Part shown: positions 10,397 to 21,960 of the stretch, one piece after another
How positions within the stretch are numbered: the stretch's first letter is position 1
Layout of the letters: each line of letters opens with the position of its first letter
From: Mortierella hygrophila
Taxonomy: Eukaryota; Mortierellomycota; Mortierellomycetes; Mortierellales; Mortierellaceae
NCBI GenBank assembly: GCA_015680625.1
Contig: JAAAXW010000023.1
Span: 186,001-250,000, forward strand
Reading direction: 5' to 3'
DNA: 64,000 nt
The notes under the pieces: generated by a model
Database searches by the model: none
What the model saw: only the letters and a program-made list of their open reading frames with translations
What the model was told of the DNA's origin: nothing
Program-made: the position numbers and the translations under genes

Positions 10397-12721
10397 CTAC
10401 CACATTGAGGAGAAACACCTGTAAGGATCTTCCTGGTATTCCTCTGCCGACACCCACATCTATTTGTACAAGGCGGAAATAAGGTGAACCATAAGTCAGT
10501 TATCACAGTTGTAAGATATAAGCTAAATGTGATTGCACCCAATGATATCCAAACGACCAGGCGTCAAGGACACATACCTTCTTGAACGTGCTCAAAGAGG
10601 CCAGAATAGAGCCTCCGATCCAGGTGCTGTATTTACGCTCTGGAGGCGCAGAAATCTTGATCTTGATGTCCTTCAATGCCAACTTCTTGACCTCCAACAA
10701 AAGGCGGTCTCCAAAGCCCTTACAAAGAGTCGATCCTCCAGAAAGAACAATATTCGAGTACAGCGACTTGCGAAGATCCATGTCCGAGCGGCTGATAGAG
10801 TCGACAACAACCTGGTGAATACCAGGGAACTCCTGTCCAATGATTTCGGGATTGAACATGATCTCTGGAGCCCTGAATCTCTCCGCGCCCAGCTATTATC
10901 AGTACGTTAAAACATGTTAGCATGGTTATATGTTGCCATCACTACACCCTTCAAGCAGCTCCAAGTTGCACCATGCTTCGTACCTTGATTACGTTGCCAT
11001 CAGGCAGCATAAAGTCCTCGTACTTGCCACCAGCATCCTTCTCCTCCTTTGCTGGGAACAATGGCAAATAGCAGGTCTTCTCCTTGATAATGCGGACAAC
11101 CTCCTTCTCAGCAGTGGTGTGGAAATGGTATCCCGCCTTGCGGAGGAGCAATTGCAAATGTTCCGTGACATCCCTATGTGAATGCAAAAGCAGCACCATA
11201 CAAGTTTTGTCAGCTATCGAGGCCATATCCCGAATTGGTGCACAGTTCCTGATATTTTCTGCAAGCGTAGAAAGAGACGTACCGACCGGCGATATCGACG
11301 CGCTGGATAGCATGGGGTATAGCGAAACCTTCGTAAACAGGGACAGAGTGAGTAACACCGTCTCCTGAGTCGAGAACCACACCGGTGGTTCTTCCAGATG
11401 AGTACCTATTGTGAGAAAAACATCCTTGCTTTGTCAGAAATGGCGACTGTACATATTTTCATGGAGTTATTAGAAAGGTCATACTGCTCGTCCCGCCACT
11501 TACAAACTCAAAACTGCCTGTATGGAGGTGAACAAGGCAGGGACATTGAAGGTTTCAAAAAAGATCTGGGCGGCCATCTCGCGGTTCTTCATGGGGTTCA
11601 AGGGTGCCTCGGTCAACAAAACGGGATGCTACAATACGCCAACATCAGCAACGAGAAAAAGAGCGAAATAGCTTGTGTGAGCAACAGGTGGTTGTTGTTT
11701 CTTAATAGACATGTTCACCTTCCCGGATAGGTTGATAATAGAGGGTGTATGGACGTGGCCATGGTCATGGCGAGAGCAATACGCGTGATACCCAAAAAAA
11801 AAAAAATTGTTGCATTGCACATGACAGAGCAGGGTCAAGTTTGATGTGGCAATAATACTTCAAATGGGAGAGAAAAAAATATCTCACAGCGACCTCCTGT
11901 CTCCTTGTCTGTGTCTGTCAGGCACGAATGTTTTTTCTCTCTTTTTGTCGCCTATGTGCCCCTGCCTTCACCAGCAGCATGCTGATAATAAAAGAAAGGC
12001 AAGCATCCAAACGACGTTTTCTTATTCCCGAGAGGATGACGACGGTGCGGCTCTTAGAAGCAATAAAAAATGAAAAAAATCCTTACCTCTTCGGACAAGG
12101 TCTTGAGCTCGTCAGAGTAGATGTATTGCCAGATACGCTCCATGTCGTCCCAGTCCTGCACAATGCCGTGTTCGATAGGGTACTTGATCTTCAAGAGACC
12201 GCGAAGTTCCTGAGCCTTCCTGCCAATGAATACGTCGCCTTCGACTGCTCCTGCCATAATCCTGACGTGCTTTGGGCGTCCGACACTGTTATCATTCGTA
12301 AATTGCGAAGAGAGCGAGAGAGGAAGTGTGGGAGCGAGTAAGAGATTCGGGGATGGTGAGTATTTAGAAAGGTGAGGTTTCAGGTACAGGGCACTGATGC
12401 TGTTTTTAATCGGTTCACCATCACAAGCGACCCTTCAAGCAGGAAAACAGGTATTCGTCGCCCTGTCTGCCATGATGACAACTTACAAGGAGGGGAAGAA
12501 GCACTTGGGCTGGTCATCTCCAGCAAAGCCAGCCTTAATGACTCCCGAGCCCTATTACCGAAACGCAGAAGTGGAGGGGAAAAAAAAGCGTTTGCCAAGT
12601 CAGAATAAACAGTTCAGGTACGCCAGCTGTGATGGACGATACACGACTGCAAGGAACAGTTCTTGAGACTCACGTTGTCAATGACGACGGGCTGATTCGT
12701 CAATACATCTTCGTACTCCAT
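10397..12721 (-). CDS. ARP1: Actin-related protein 1 (centractin), dynactin filament subunit
   Basis: Arp1 forms the short actin-like filament of dynactin, the activator of cytoplasmic dynein; in filamentous fungi it serves nuclear and vesicle transport. Eight exons: 12721-12674, 12551-12487, 12285-12087, 11628-11504, 11405-11283, 11173-10984, 10892-10578 and 10459-10397. All are in frame, giving 375 aa, the usual Arp1 length. Seen: NQPVVIDN/GSGVIKAGFAGD (phosphate loop), VGRPKHVRIMAGAVEGD, HPVLLTEAPLNPMKNRE, GVVLDSGDGVTHSVPVYEG, LSGGSTLCKGFGDRL and YSTWIGGSILASL. The residues after VGRPKH and the YSSGRTTG segment fit Arp1 better than conventional actin. The intron at 11629-12086 is unusually long at 458 nt. 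Odd: the C-terminus MWVSAEEYQEDPYR continues CFSSMW and stops, instead of the usual basic ending HRKTF. It may be genuine divergence or an unrecognised last intron. Confidence 0.95.
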
Positions 12722-13188
12722 GGTGGTCTATTTGTATCGTTTAGTCGAGATCGACTTTAGCAAGAAGGTGAGAGAAAGTGTTGGATGGGGATGCGTGTTG
12801 TCCTCGGTGTGATGTCGAGAGGTCGTGGATTGTTGCGTTCCTGTCCGACGTGATGAGTAAAGTGTTGGCGAAAAGGGACGGATGGAAGACAGAGATGAAA
12901 AAGAAGGTGAGAAGGTTGAAGACGAGAAAAAGGAGGATGAGGAAGGAAGTGAAAGAAAAAAGAAAAGGAAGAGTCGTCAACCAGGGAGTTGGGGACATCA
13001 AAAAAAGGATAGCGAGGGCTCACCTCTTTTCATTCTCTCGACTTGACCCTTTGCAATCCAAACTATTATCACCTGCATTCGAAAAGGTGATTCGTGACGT
13101 GTATGTATCAACTATGCTCCTTTGACACAAGAACAAACATAATGGTCAAGGATGATACTTTTTAATGTTGGGGTATGCTCGTCCAGTT
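12722..13188. other. Intergenic spacer ARP1 / QTRT1
   Basis: About 470 bp between two minus-strand genes: the ARP1 leader and promoter (pyrimidine-rich on the transcribed strand) and the 3' end of QTRT1. Nothing else recognised. Confidence 0.5.
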
Positions 13189-14710
13189 CTAGGGCTGATT
13201 CTCGCCTTGGATAAGATCAACGTTCACACTCTTCAATGCGTTCACCGCCCACTCGGGGTATGCAGCCTTCTCCACAAAGAGGTCTTTGAAGAACTTGTGG
13301 ATGAACTGAGGGAACCGGTCCTCGATAATGCTCTCCCGAACCTGTCTCATCAACCGCAGCTGGTATGCCGTGTTGTGAATCGAAATCAAGTGACATCCAA
13401 CAGTCTCCTTGGTCACAATCGTGTACAGGTACGCCCTCGTGTACGATTTGCACGCAATGCAGTCGCAGCCTTCCTCAATCGGCCTAAAGTCGTCCTTGAA
13501 CTTGGCCTGGCGCAAGCTTAGCGTGCCTGTCGCCGTCAATGCGTTACCGAAGCGTGCCGTCCTTGTTGGGAAGACACAGTCAAACATGTCCACGCCCAAT
13601 GCCACACACACGACCAAATCCTCTGCATATCTATACACCACAAATCGAGTTGGAAAATAATTTAGCACCGCATCGCACGCTGAGAATTCGGGTTACCAAT
13701 ACGACAGACAAATTAAACTTCAGGCCACTTACCCGACACCCATACAGTAGATAGGCTTCTCTCTGGGCATCAGATCTGTGCACTGCGAAACAACCCTCCA
13801 GAACTTGTCCTTCTCCTCTCCACCGCTCAATCCTCCAATGGCGTATCCAGGTGTGTCGCGCTTGACCATTTCCTCGATGCACTGCTTTCTCAATGCTGGA
13901 TCCAATCCTCCTTGGATAATTGCAAACAGGTTCTGCGACTCTGGCTTTTTGTGTGCCTTGATACATCTATCCAACCTATTAAGTCCAATTGATTCACACG
14001 ACGGTTATTAGATCGAATAATGAGAGGCACACAAACACGACCCTGGTAAGGCCTAGCGCAAGGCGACATAGCAATCCTACCAGCGGATAGATCGCCACAT
14101 GGCTTCCTCAACGCGAGGTCCAGTAGTCAATGAAGAAACAACATCATCCAGCTGCATCATAATATCGGCGCCGATCGAGTTCTGAAGCGACATAGAGTGC
14201 TCTGGGGTGAGGAGCATCAATGATCCGTCGTGAGGGGACTCAAATTGAACGCCTTTTTCAGTGATCTCTGCTAACTTCAAGAGGGAAACCATCTGGAATC
14301 CACCACTGTCCGTCAGCAAGTTGCGGTTCCATCCTTGAAAAACATGTGCCCCGCCGCAGGTGTCCAACAATTCCTGTCCTGGTCGCAAACCCTATCAAAT
14401 CAATTGAAAGCAGGAATTGGTCGTGGTGAGAGGTTTGGACGATAGTGAAACGGTAGGCTCAGGTCGAAGAACCCAACGGAGGAAAGGGCCAAGTAGAATG
14501 ACGACGTACAAGGTGGTAGGTGTTGTTGAGCATGATTTGACACCCCAGTCCCTCGATTTGGTCAGGGGTGATGCCCTTGAGTGTGCCCTGAGTCCCAACG
14601 GGCATAAAGACGGGGGCGTTGACGGGACCGTGAGGGAGGGTCAGGACGGCGGCACGGGCCTTTGTGGTCCCGCATTTGGCGATAACATCCCACTTGAGGG
14701 CAGATTTCAT
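13189..14710 (-). CDS. QTRT1: Queuine tRNA-ribosyltransferase catalytic subunit (eukaryotic TGT)
   Basis: Exchanges guanine for queuine at the wobble position 34 of GUN-anticodon tRNAs; in eukaryotes it works as a heterodimer with QTRT2. Four exons: 14710-14510, 14391-14081, 13975-13733 and 13630-13189, giving 398 aa, close to the human protein. Seen: ARAAVLTLPHGPVNAPVFMP near the N-terminus; LLTDSGGFQMVSL with the base-binding Asp; FAIIQGGLD; AIGGLSGGE; DMFDCVFPTRTARFG, which holds the nucleophilic Asp. The zinc site is CDCIACKSYTRAYL followed by the His in ISIHNTAY. All key residues are present, so the enzyme should be active. S. cerevisiae lacks this gene, so queuosine modification appears retained here, presumably from salvaged queuine. 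The gene is divergent from the Era-type GTPase across 247 bp. Confidence 0.96.
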
Positions 14711-14957
14711 GATGCGAGAAGGGAGGCCCTGAATGGTGGAAGCGTTGGTGCTTGCGGAGAAGTGGAAGGAAGAGAGAATGAAAAAAAAAGGCCGATGGAA
14801 TTGAACTCAAACAGGACTGAGCAACTGTTCATGGAAAAAAGAAAGTGTGGCTGAGGTGTTTACAGCGGTGTTCTTTGCTTTTGGCGCACGCTCAGAACAC
14901 TGCCATTCTTTTCTTTACCGAACACTTCTTTCCAGGATTAAGGAACACATCGTCGCC
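14711..14957. promoter_or_regulatory. Short bidirectional promoter QTRT1 / Era GTPase
   Basis: Only 247 bp separate the two divergent start codons, so the genes probably share a promoter. An alternative in-frame ATG for the GTPase lies at 14847, which would shrink the spacer to 136 bp. Confidence 0.5.
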
Positions 14958-16450
14958 ATGCTTCCTCTTTTCCGGTCAGCACGAGCAACTCGATTGGCTT
15001 GCACTATACCCATCAATGGGCCACACTCTACAGCCCTCCGTCGGGGACATGGCGAGGCACTACAGTTCTTTGCCACCAAGCACAGCAAAAGCAGTCCTCC
15101 GACGGATATGGCTCCTTCATCCAAGTCGCTTGAGCTTTTGAGGAAGACACTGCAGGAGAAACGCGCAAAGCTCCAGGAGATCACCGAACGCCAGGGACCA
15201 GTCGCCTCAGCTACACATACTCTATCATCTCATGAAAAAGAAACACCAAGCACAACAGAGGAACAAACACCAACATCCAACGCGCCGCGACAACAGACTA
15301 CACCAGCACCTCGCCACAAGTCAGATCGAGCCATGCCCATATTTGCCAGCCCTGCTGACATGAACGTGAGGCTACCTAAGGTCGTCCGGAACTTCTCGCA
15401 GCCTGAGAACCCCGAGATCGTCAAAATCGCCCTGATCGGCTCACCCAACGTGGGTAAGTCCACCATTGTCAACGACCTGGTCAAGAGCACCGTCTCGATA
15501 GTCTCTGTTCGGCCACACACGACACGGGAGCGGATCAAAGCCGTGCTGACTCAGGACAACAAACAGATCGTGTTTTATGATACCCCAGGAGTTGTCCCCG
15601 AGAAGAACGTCTCGAGGCTGAACCGCGAGCTGGTAACAGCCTCATGGAAGGCCATCGAGGATGCCGATCACCTCGTTGTCGTCATGGATTGCAACAAGTT
15701 ACTCGAGCACAGTCTGATCACGGAGGCCTACATCTTTGAACGTCTTGCAAAACTTGAGAAACCTATCCCTGCCACATTGATCTTCAACAAGGTAAGCACT
15801 CTGAACTTTCCCGAGTGAACTGGTCGGTTCATCTGGCACGCAATATTAACACGAATAATCAACACCATAGATGGATCTGGTCAAGGGTCGGGATGAGAAG
15901 ATACAGGAGTTTGCAGCAAAGTACAACGAGCAGTTTCCCAACTTTGTCAAGACGATATACACCAGCGCACAGAAGCAACAAATCGGAATCCAGGAACTTC
16001 GCTCTCATTTGATGTCACTCACCCATCCTGGACCATGGCTCTACCCGGCTAACCAAAAGTCGGACCAGTCCGATCTCAATCGCGTGGAGGATTTGATTCG
16101 CTCAGAACTTTTCGAGCTTCTCAAGGTGCCCTATCATGTCAAGCAGGTCAATGTTGGGTGGACTGAGCTGGAGGACAATGTTCTGAGGATTGACCAGAAC
16201 CTGTTGGTCGATCGTCCAGGTCTCAAGGTAAGAATCGATCCTTGATTTAGTATCCTGTGATTGTATTTGCTTTTCCATCCTGGTGCTAACATTGTGCTCC
16301 ATGTTCTTTGGCAAATAGAAAATCATTGTCGGTACGGACGGTGCAGTGATTCGGGATTTGACGTTGAAGTCGAGGCAGTTGATTGGCAAGGCATTGCAGC
16401 GTAGAGTCATGCTCAACCTTCAAGTCAAGATCAACTCCAAGAAAGTATAG
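14958..16450 (+). CDS. Era-type GTPase with KH domain, probably mitochondrial
   Basis: Era GTPases bind the 3' end of small-subunit rRNA and assist its assembly; the eukaryotic form (ERAL1-like) acts in mitochondria. Three exons: 14958-15791, 15871-16227 and 16319-16450, giving 440 aa. Seen: an N-terminus MLPLFRSARATRLACTIPIN with Arg and no acid, fitting a presequence. After a Ser/Thr/Pro-rich linker come G1 IGSPNVGKST near residue 160, G3 DTPGVVPE near 212 and G4 NKMD, split by the first intron exactly between NK and MD. The C-terminal KH domain has the KIIVGTDGAVIRDL loop (GxxG near residue 403), itself preceded by an intron. An in-frame ATG at 14847 would add 37 residues; 14958 is preferred because it gives the better presequence. 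Confidence 0.94.
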
Positions 16451-16494
16451 ACGGTGTTGTGAAGAGAAATGTTATTAAACAGTCTGCTTCAGAA

Positions 16495-18200
16495 CTACAT
16501 GTCTTCAACGCTCCACATGTGAGCCTCTGCGGCGTTGTTTTTCCTTGTGTTAATACGCTATTGGAGAGAAAAATGAAAAATGCATCATTAGCGGCTTGGT
16601 CTTAGGTATTGGCAAACAAGAAGCAGGACACAGGACATTCCAGTAATGCGACAGACGCCATACCTGAATGTAATCCTTTTCAAAACCGGTCGAACGGTCA
16701 ACTCCATCCCAACGGTATCCCGGCCTGATGTTGAAACGGTTGGAGGGGAAATTTCCTTGATAGAGAGGGAACTTTGGGGCAGACTTTTTTGACTTCTTGG
16801 TTCCCGACAAGAACATGGCTGCAGGATCATTCCATCGATCGCGCTCCTTGAGTTCCTCGTTCAAGTCCTTGTCGTCTTTGTATCTGGCAAGGGGTTTGAG
16901 CTTTTCTTCTTGCTCTCGCTTCTTTTTTTCCTCCTCAGCCTCGCGTTGGACGAGTCCCTTGCCCCACTCCATCTGTCGTTCCAGCTTTTCAATATCCCTC
17001 CGCGCCGCCTCTGCTGCCTCCAGCTTTTCCTGAACCCGATCCACTTTCCTGCCTATTCAACACCAATGAGATGATCAATCGTGTTAGATGTCTATTGAAC
17101 TTTCAGATTAACAGATGAAAAGTAAATGCCAATCAAAATATTCATACCTCGAGCGTCACGATAGATGGTATCTGCCTCGCCGCCACCAGAGGAATTACTG
17201 GCTCTCATCCGGTTACTCTGTTCTTTCTCTCTCTGCCTCATCATCTCCCGCTTCACTTGGTCTGCTGTTTGAAGGCCGAATCCTGCTTCACGACCAGGCG
17301 ACCGCGATCTCGATCTCGATCTTGACCGTGGAGATGGACTCCGCCTGTTCCTGGCTGCGTAAGGCGATAATGACCTTGAGGTAGAACGCGTCCTCTTCTG
17401 GCGAATAGGCGATCTTGACCTCGAGGGTGAGCGAGAATACCGTGCACGTCCGTGCGCTAGAGAAGGTGACCTCCGGCGATCTGGAGAGGGTGATCGTCTC
17501 TGAGGTGGTGACGGTGAACGTCCTTTGTTGGCAGGGGTAGTAGATTTGAACTTCAATCCTGACGATTTCGTGCTCTTTGGAGGATTCCTAAGACGTGCAC
17601 TGGACTCTGATTCCACAACTAATTATTATCATAGCGAGCGAAGATTTTCGGTTAGCGTCCAGTGATGAAATTGCATGTAATTGTCAAGGATCACTTAAGC
17701 AGGCGCAGACTTTACCGATACCGGCAATGGAAGGTCTCTCATCCTCGTTTTCGACATCATCCCACTCTGGGACAACGTTCCTCTTTAGTACAGCTTCCCG
17801 TGATGGTTCAGGTTCGCCTTCCCGCACCGTAGACCAACTGCTCGAATTGGACTTGTAGACAGGTGCCTTTGGTTGTTCAACGACTGGAACTATCCAGCAA
17901 GGAGCAAATTCGACGAAGACGGAGGGTGTTAGAATACGGGTTATCACATCCTATTTAACCATACAACAGCAGGTTTGATGTTGTAATTCGGTTTCAGTTT
18001 TGCTTACAGTCGTCGTCCGAGTCTGATGCGACAGCGTTTGTCCATGAGACCTCGTCCTCGTCGTGGATGGCAAAGTTGCCCTTCTTGACGGTTGACTTTG
18101 TTGATGATGTCTTTTTCTTCTTGAGCTTGCGCTTCTTGTGCTCGTCCAGAGAAGCCGGCTTGGACATGTACTTTTTTAGGTAATCCTGTGTCGATGACAT
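16495..18200 (-). CDS. BUD13: Pre-mRNA-splicing factor BUD13 (RES complex)
   Basis: Bud13 is the scaffold of the RES complex (Bud13, Snu17, Pml1), which acts in spliceosome activation and pre-mRNA retention in the nucleus. Five exons: 18200-18008, 17889-17716, 17618-17148, 17052-16664 and 16557-16495, giving 429 aa. Seen: N-terminal YLKKYMSKPASLDEHKKRK, a Lys-rich region, an SR/RS-rich central region with many SPSP and RSRSRS units, then the coiled Glu/Lys/Arg segment. The diagnostic C-terminal block is FPSNRFNIRPGYRWDGVDRS followed by GFEKDYIQ. The last exon ends in AHMWSVEDM, which matches the family's terminal signature. The gene is convergent with the Era GTPase (44 bp between stops) and divergent from the methyltransferase across 225 bp. 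Confidence 0.96.
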
Positions 18201-18425
18201 GGCGTGGCGTGGCGAGTGGTGGTGTGATGATGTCGAGGCAAGGACGCGTTCTGTGATTGAAGGTAAAGACGATCTCTGAGAGGAGCAACCTTTCACACCT
18301 TCAAAGGACAAATGCTGGGCAGTGGCTTAGTGCCCTCGCCTCCGCCCAACGGGATTTTTTCATTTTCATTTTTTTTTTGATCACCAACCCAATTCACAAG
18401 TTCATTCACCACAACCACAGACAAC
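18201..18425. promoter_or_regulatory. Short bidirectional promoter BUD13 / methyltransferase
   Basis: 225 bp between divergent start codons; likely a shared promoter. A T-rich run and a CA-rich leader precede the plus-strand ATG at 18426. Confidence 0.5.
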
Positions 18426-19400
18426 ATGGTTCATGCCGACGTGCCCGACGATCCCACCGCCTATAAGAGGCAGGAGTACTGGTATGGTGACGGCTTCAAG
18501 GACGACATTATTGGCTTATGAACTAAATCAACTGCCTGAATACTTAAGGAACCAAGGTGTTGTGTTTCTCAACTGCTAGGGAGGAGCGCTATGCCAAGGA
18601 AGAGTCCTTTGACTGGTTCAAGACCTACGAGGATCTGAAGCCTCTGTTGAGTCAGCACATCGCCTCCAAGGACGCAAGGATATTGATGCTCGGGTGCGGA
18701 AACTCCAGTATGTGAGATATGACAGCTTTGAAAGGATTGAGCTCAACTGAGGCTGATCAGGAATTCATTGAAACCGAAGCTAAGAGTTGCACGGCCTTTC
18801 TTTCTTTAATCAATTGACTACTGATAGCTCTTTCGGAGGACATGTATGACGACGGATACCACAACATTGTCAACATTGACTTCTCAAAGACCGTCATCGA
18901 CAACATGACAGAAAAGTGCAAGGACCGTGTCGGCATGGAATGTAGGCAAAAATCACAACCGACAACTATTATTCAAATGAAAGGCGGGATCAAAAGGACT
19001 GCCTAGATATAATCAACCATAGACCATTGTGACTGACATGTTTATCATATCTTCCCATTACTGATTTCCAGGGATCGAGATGGACATCAAAGACCTCAAG
19101 TTTGAAGCCGGCTCGTTCGACATTGCGATCGATAAGGGAACCATGGACGCATTGATGTGCGATCGTGGAGATGTCTGGAACCCAGACGAGGAGCTCGTCA
19201 GGACTGTGGCTCAGGAGGTCGACGAGGTTGTGCGTGTGCTCAAGGTTGGCGGCAAGTTTCTTTACATCACTTTTGGTCAACCTCATTTCCGGAAACGACA
19301 CTTGGAGCGCCCATGCTGGACCGTGGAGACTTCTACTTTAGGGGTTGCATTCCACTACTTTTTCTACCATATGATCAAGCAAGACACGCCGTCTTCATAA
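18426..19400 (+). CDS. eEF1A-lysine-methyltransferase-like class I SAM methyltransferase (EEF1AKMT4/METTL13 type)
   Basis: S-adenosylmethionine-dependent methyltransferase resembling EEF1AKMT4, which methylates a lysine of translation factor eEF1A. Four exons: 18426-18481, 18580-18707, 18828-18941 and 19072-19400, giving 208 aa, a usual length for this short type. Seen: RQEYWEERYAKEESFDWF at the N-terminus, as in the family; motif I ILMLGCGNSTLSEDMYDDGY for SAM binding (the GCGNS/T junction carries intron 2); the acidic end of strand beta2 in VNIDFSKTVID; and FDIAIDKGTMDALM, the characteristic post-motif. The C-terminal PHFRKRHLERPCW fits the PHFRxRH block of EEF1AKMT4. The substrate is inferred from family only; related Efm proteins and METTL13 N-domains are alternatives. 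Confidence 0.88.
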
Positions 19401-19522
19401 AACAATTCTTTGTACATGACTTCTTTATTAAAGGATTATGGACGGAGACTATGGAAAAGCCTTATTTTACAAGTATTTACAAGTGGTGCTGGGAGCGCAC
19501 AGACAGTCGAGGGTGTGTCTAT

Positions 19523-20821
19523 TCAATATGGCACTTCGACGATATGCATTGGGGTTGTTGGAGTGATTGGAGCCACGTCCTTGAGCAAATCGTGCTTGCA
19601 AAGTGGACAGTGCGTTGATTTGAGAGTCAGCCAAACGTCTAGTTGAACAGGCGAAAAGAGATGTGAGTGAAAAAGGATGCCAGCTATTCAGGCAATATGA
19701 TCTGCAACGTAAAACCACCCTGGAAGTAATGTATAGAGTTCTTACCGATACATTCGGTATGGTATTCATGGCTACAAGGGAGCACACGAAGCTGATCGTC
19801 TGTAACATATTCGCCAAGGCAGATCGAGCATATATCTTCCGAGATCGAGGGGATCGTTGGTTCTGGCAAGGTTTCACAAGAGGCTTGCTCAGGGATGATG
19901 GGTATAGCGAATGATGTGGATAGCAACACAGGGGACTTTTGCGTCATAGTTGTCGTGAATGTTGGCATCTGAGCAGCCTGAATAAGGTGGGGCGAGTTAC
20001 AAGTTGAGTTGCAGCGAGAAGAATCTCGGCTCCAAAGCCGACCCACGAGTCCGAGTCCCATGAATGAATGTTGTGGTGGAAACTGTATCAAGACCTTTTC
20101 ATCTTCGCTGTTGATATCCTGCTGCAAGCGCTGCTGGAAACTCTCGGTGGCGGTTGGTTTGTTGGCTGATTGGCCCAGGCTTGATTTGGAAGTAAAAGAC
20201 TCGTGATCAAGGAGTGTTATTGCAGCGATTGGTTGATCGTCCTTGTCGAGGAAAATCCGTTGTTGGGAATGATAGACACGGATAGGGAAGGACTTGTTGA
20301 TGGTCTCCTGGTTGAGGACTAGAACCTTTTCACGCTCAATCCGATGTATCGTGTGCTCTCCATGTTGAGAAAACCGAAGAAGCACAGCCGCCAGGCAGCC
20401 TAGACAAGTTTGGTGGACACCATGTCAGCCTTTCTTTGCTGTATGTCCTCCATTTCGTCTCTTTTTTTTTACTCGCCAAGGTTTCTTGGGGTTCAGGCAA
20501 ACATGCAACTTACATAGTCCGACGAGGAGAAGGGTCAATCCCCCAACGGTTATGATTCTCATGGAAACAAATGCTGCAGACTAAAACGCCGAAGGCGAAA
20601 AACCACCAGGTCCAGAGAGAGCGTTGTTGAGTTAAATAAGTCGATGTTTCTGAAAAAGGTATACCAGTTACTTCAAGGGATAGACGTACATTAGCAAGGT
20701 TGGGCGTAGGGTTGACATGGGTGATGGTCGGTTCTGCGATCACATAGGTAGCGGAGGCAAAGGCTGTCCCCCCGGTTGCTGTCCGGGCTAGGACCGTTGA
20801 CAATGCAGGAGTTGTGTCCAT
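19523..20821 (-). CDS. Membrane RING-H2 protein lacking a PA domain (probable E3 ubiquitin ligase)
   Basis: Probable transmembrane E3 ubiquitin ligase. Exons as read: 20821-20665, 20573-20514, 20399-19746 and 19638-19523, giving 328 aa. Seen: one membrane segment MRIITVGGLTLLLVGLCCLA near residues 56-75, then a cytoplasmic region. The RING-H2 domain reads CSICLGEYVTDDQLRVLPC, SHEYHTECID, W, and CPLC across the last intron. The segment NVRLSLEVT before the membrane span and NKSFPIRVY after it match the neighbouring PA-TM-RING gene at 21961 (VRMEVT; LDGFPVRIF), so the two look like diverged paralogs. No PA domain or signal peptide is visible upstream. The ATG at 20821 is the first in frame; an acceptor-like TTGACAG near 20923 leaves room for an extra 5' exon, so the start is uncertain. 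The stop is 122 bp from that of the convergent methyltransferase. Confidence 0.85.
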
Positions 20822-21960
20822 TTGACGTTGGTTATTGCGGAGTGTCTTGGGTAAGAGGGACACTCTAGTGGCGTAAGAGTAGGGCGGCGATGTTGTGATC
20901 GGAAAGTGGAGGAGTTCTGTCAAGGAATACCGTTTGTCAGAGGAGTAGGGTCAAGGAAGGCGGTGCTAGAGGTACACTACAAGGTGAGAAGATAGAAGGA
21001 AAGAGGTGAAAAGAGAGAAAGAGAACAGGGCTGGGTAGGGTATGGCGGACTACCACAGAGTACAGACACAGGGTCAAAGACCTTTGAGCGGTGAAATTAG
21101 GAATCTGTAGGATTTTCTTTCTTTCTGTTACTTGACCGTTTTCTTGGATGTGAGACCAAATCTGAGGAGGAGCATGACAGCGATGAGATCGAATTGGCTC
21201 TCGCCAACCAAAGGGTTTTCTTGCCTTTTCTCACTCCTAAGTGCTTCAAGCTACTTCTCCAATAGCTGGTCATTGCAAAACACCGCCACCAAAATGAATG
21301 ACAACAGAATCGACGGCAAAGAAAGGCAAGCCGTACCGGGCGTGTTTCTCCCTTCTAGCCTTTTCACCCTTCCCTCCACTGGCCATCAGCTTATGAATGA
21401 TTTTCACTGGCCATGTTTCTCTCCACACCCGAAAATGGATCCATCCTTCATTCCCTGCACTCTTCAATCAGTCATATCTCTAGGCATCGTCGTCATTCGA
21501 CGCATTTCATCAGCCCCCGCATTGGTGAGGCCGAAGGATCCTCCACCCAAAAAACGGCCACATGGCCCTACTTACAGGACACTCTTTCTTCATTTTTTTT
21601 GTTTGGTCCTTAGACTCAACGCCACTCACATCTAGGCAGCAACACCTTTCCTCAGTCTTTTTCCTTTTTATCGTTTCCATTGACGTAGTTTGCTATTGAT
21701 CCCTCTGTTCTCTTTTTTAGCCATTGTCTTTTCTCCTTCATTCCTTTCTTCATTCCTTCATTCTATTCTTCATTCCTTTCTTCATTCCTTTTCTTTCAGT
21801 CATCTTTTTCTTTCTTTTCTCTCTCCATTCAACAGCCGACACTCACTCCCCTCTCGCTTCGCCCAAAAGAATTTGAGTTTGCTCTCTTTTCTCTTGCATC
21901 GTCCCCTATATTTTTATTGCCACCAACAAAACACCCTTCCCAAACTCTCACTGTGCAACC
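20822..21960. promoter_or_regulatory. Divergent intergenic region between the two RING genes
   Basis: About 1.1 kb between the divergent RING-H2 genes. The part before 21961 is strongly pyrimidine-rich with imperfect TTCATTCC repeats at about 21735-21800, then a CA-rich leader directly before the ATG. A missing 5' exon of the minus-strand gene could lie at 20822-21100. I see no PA-domain coding sequence there. Confidence 0.5.
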
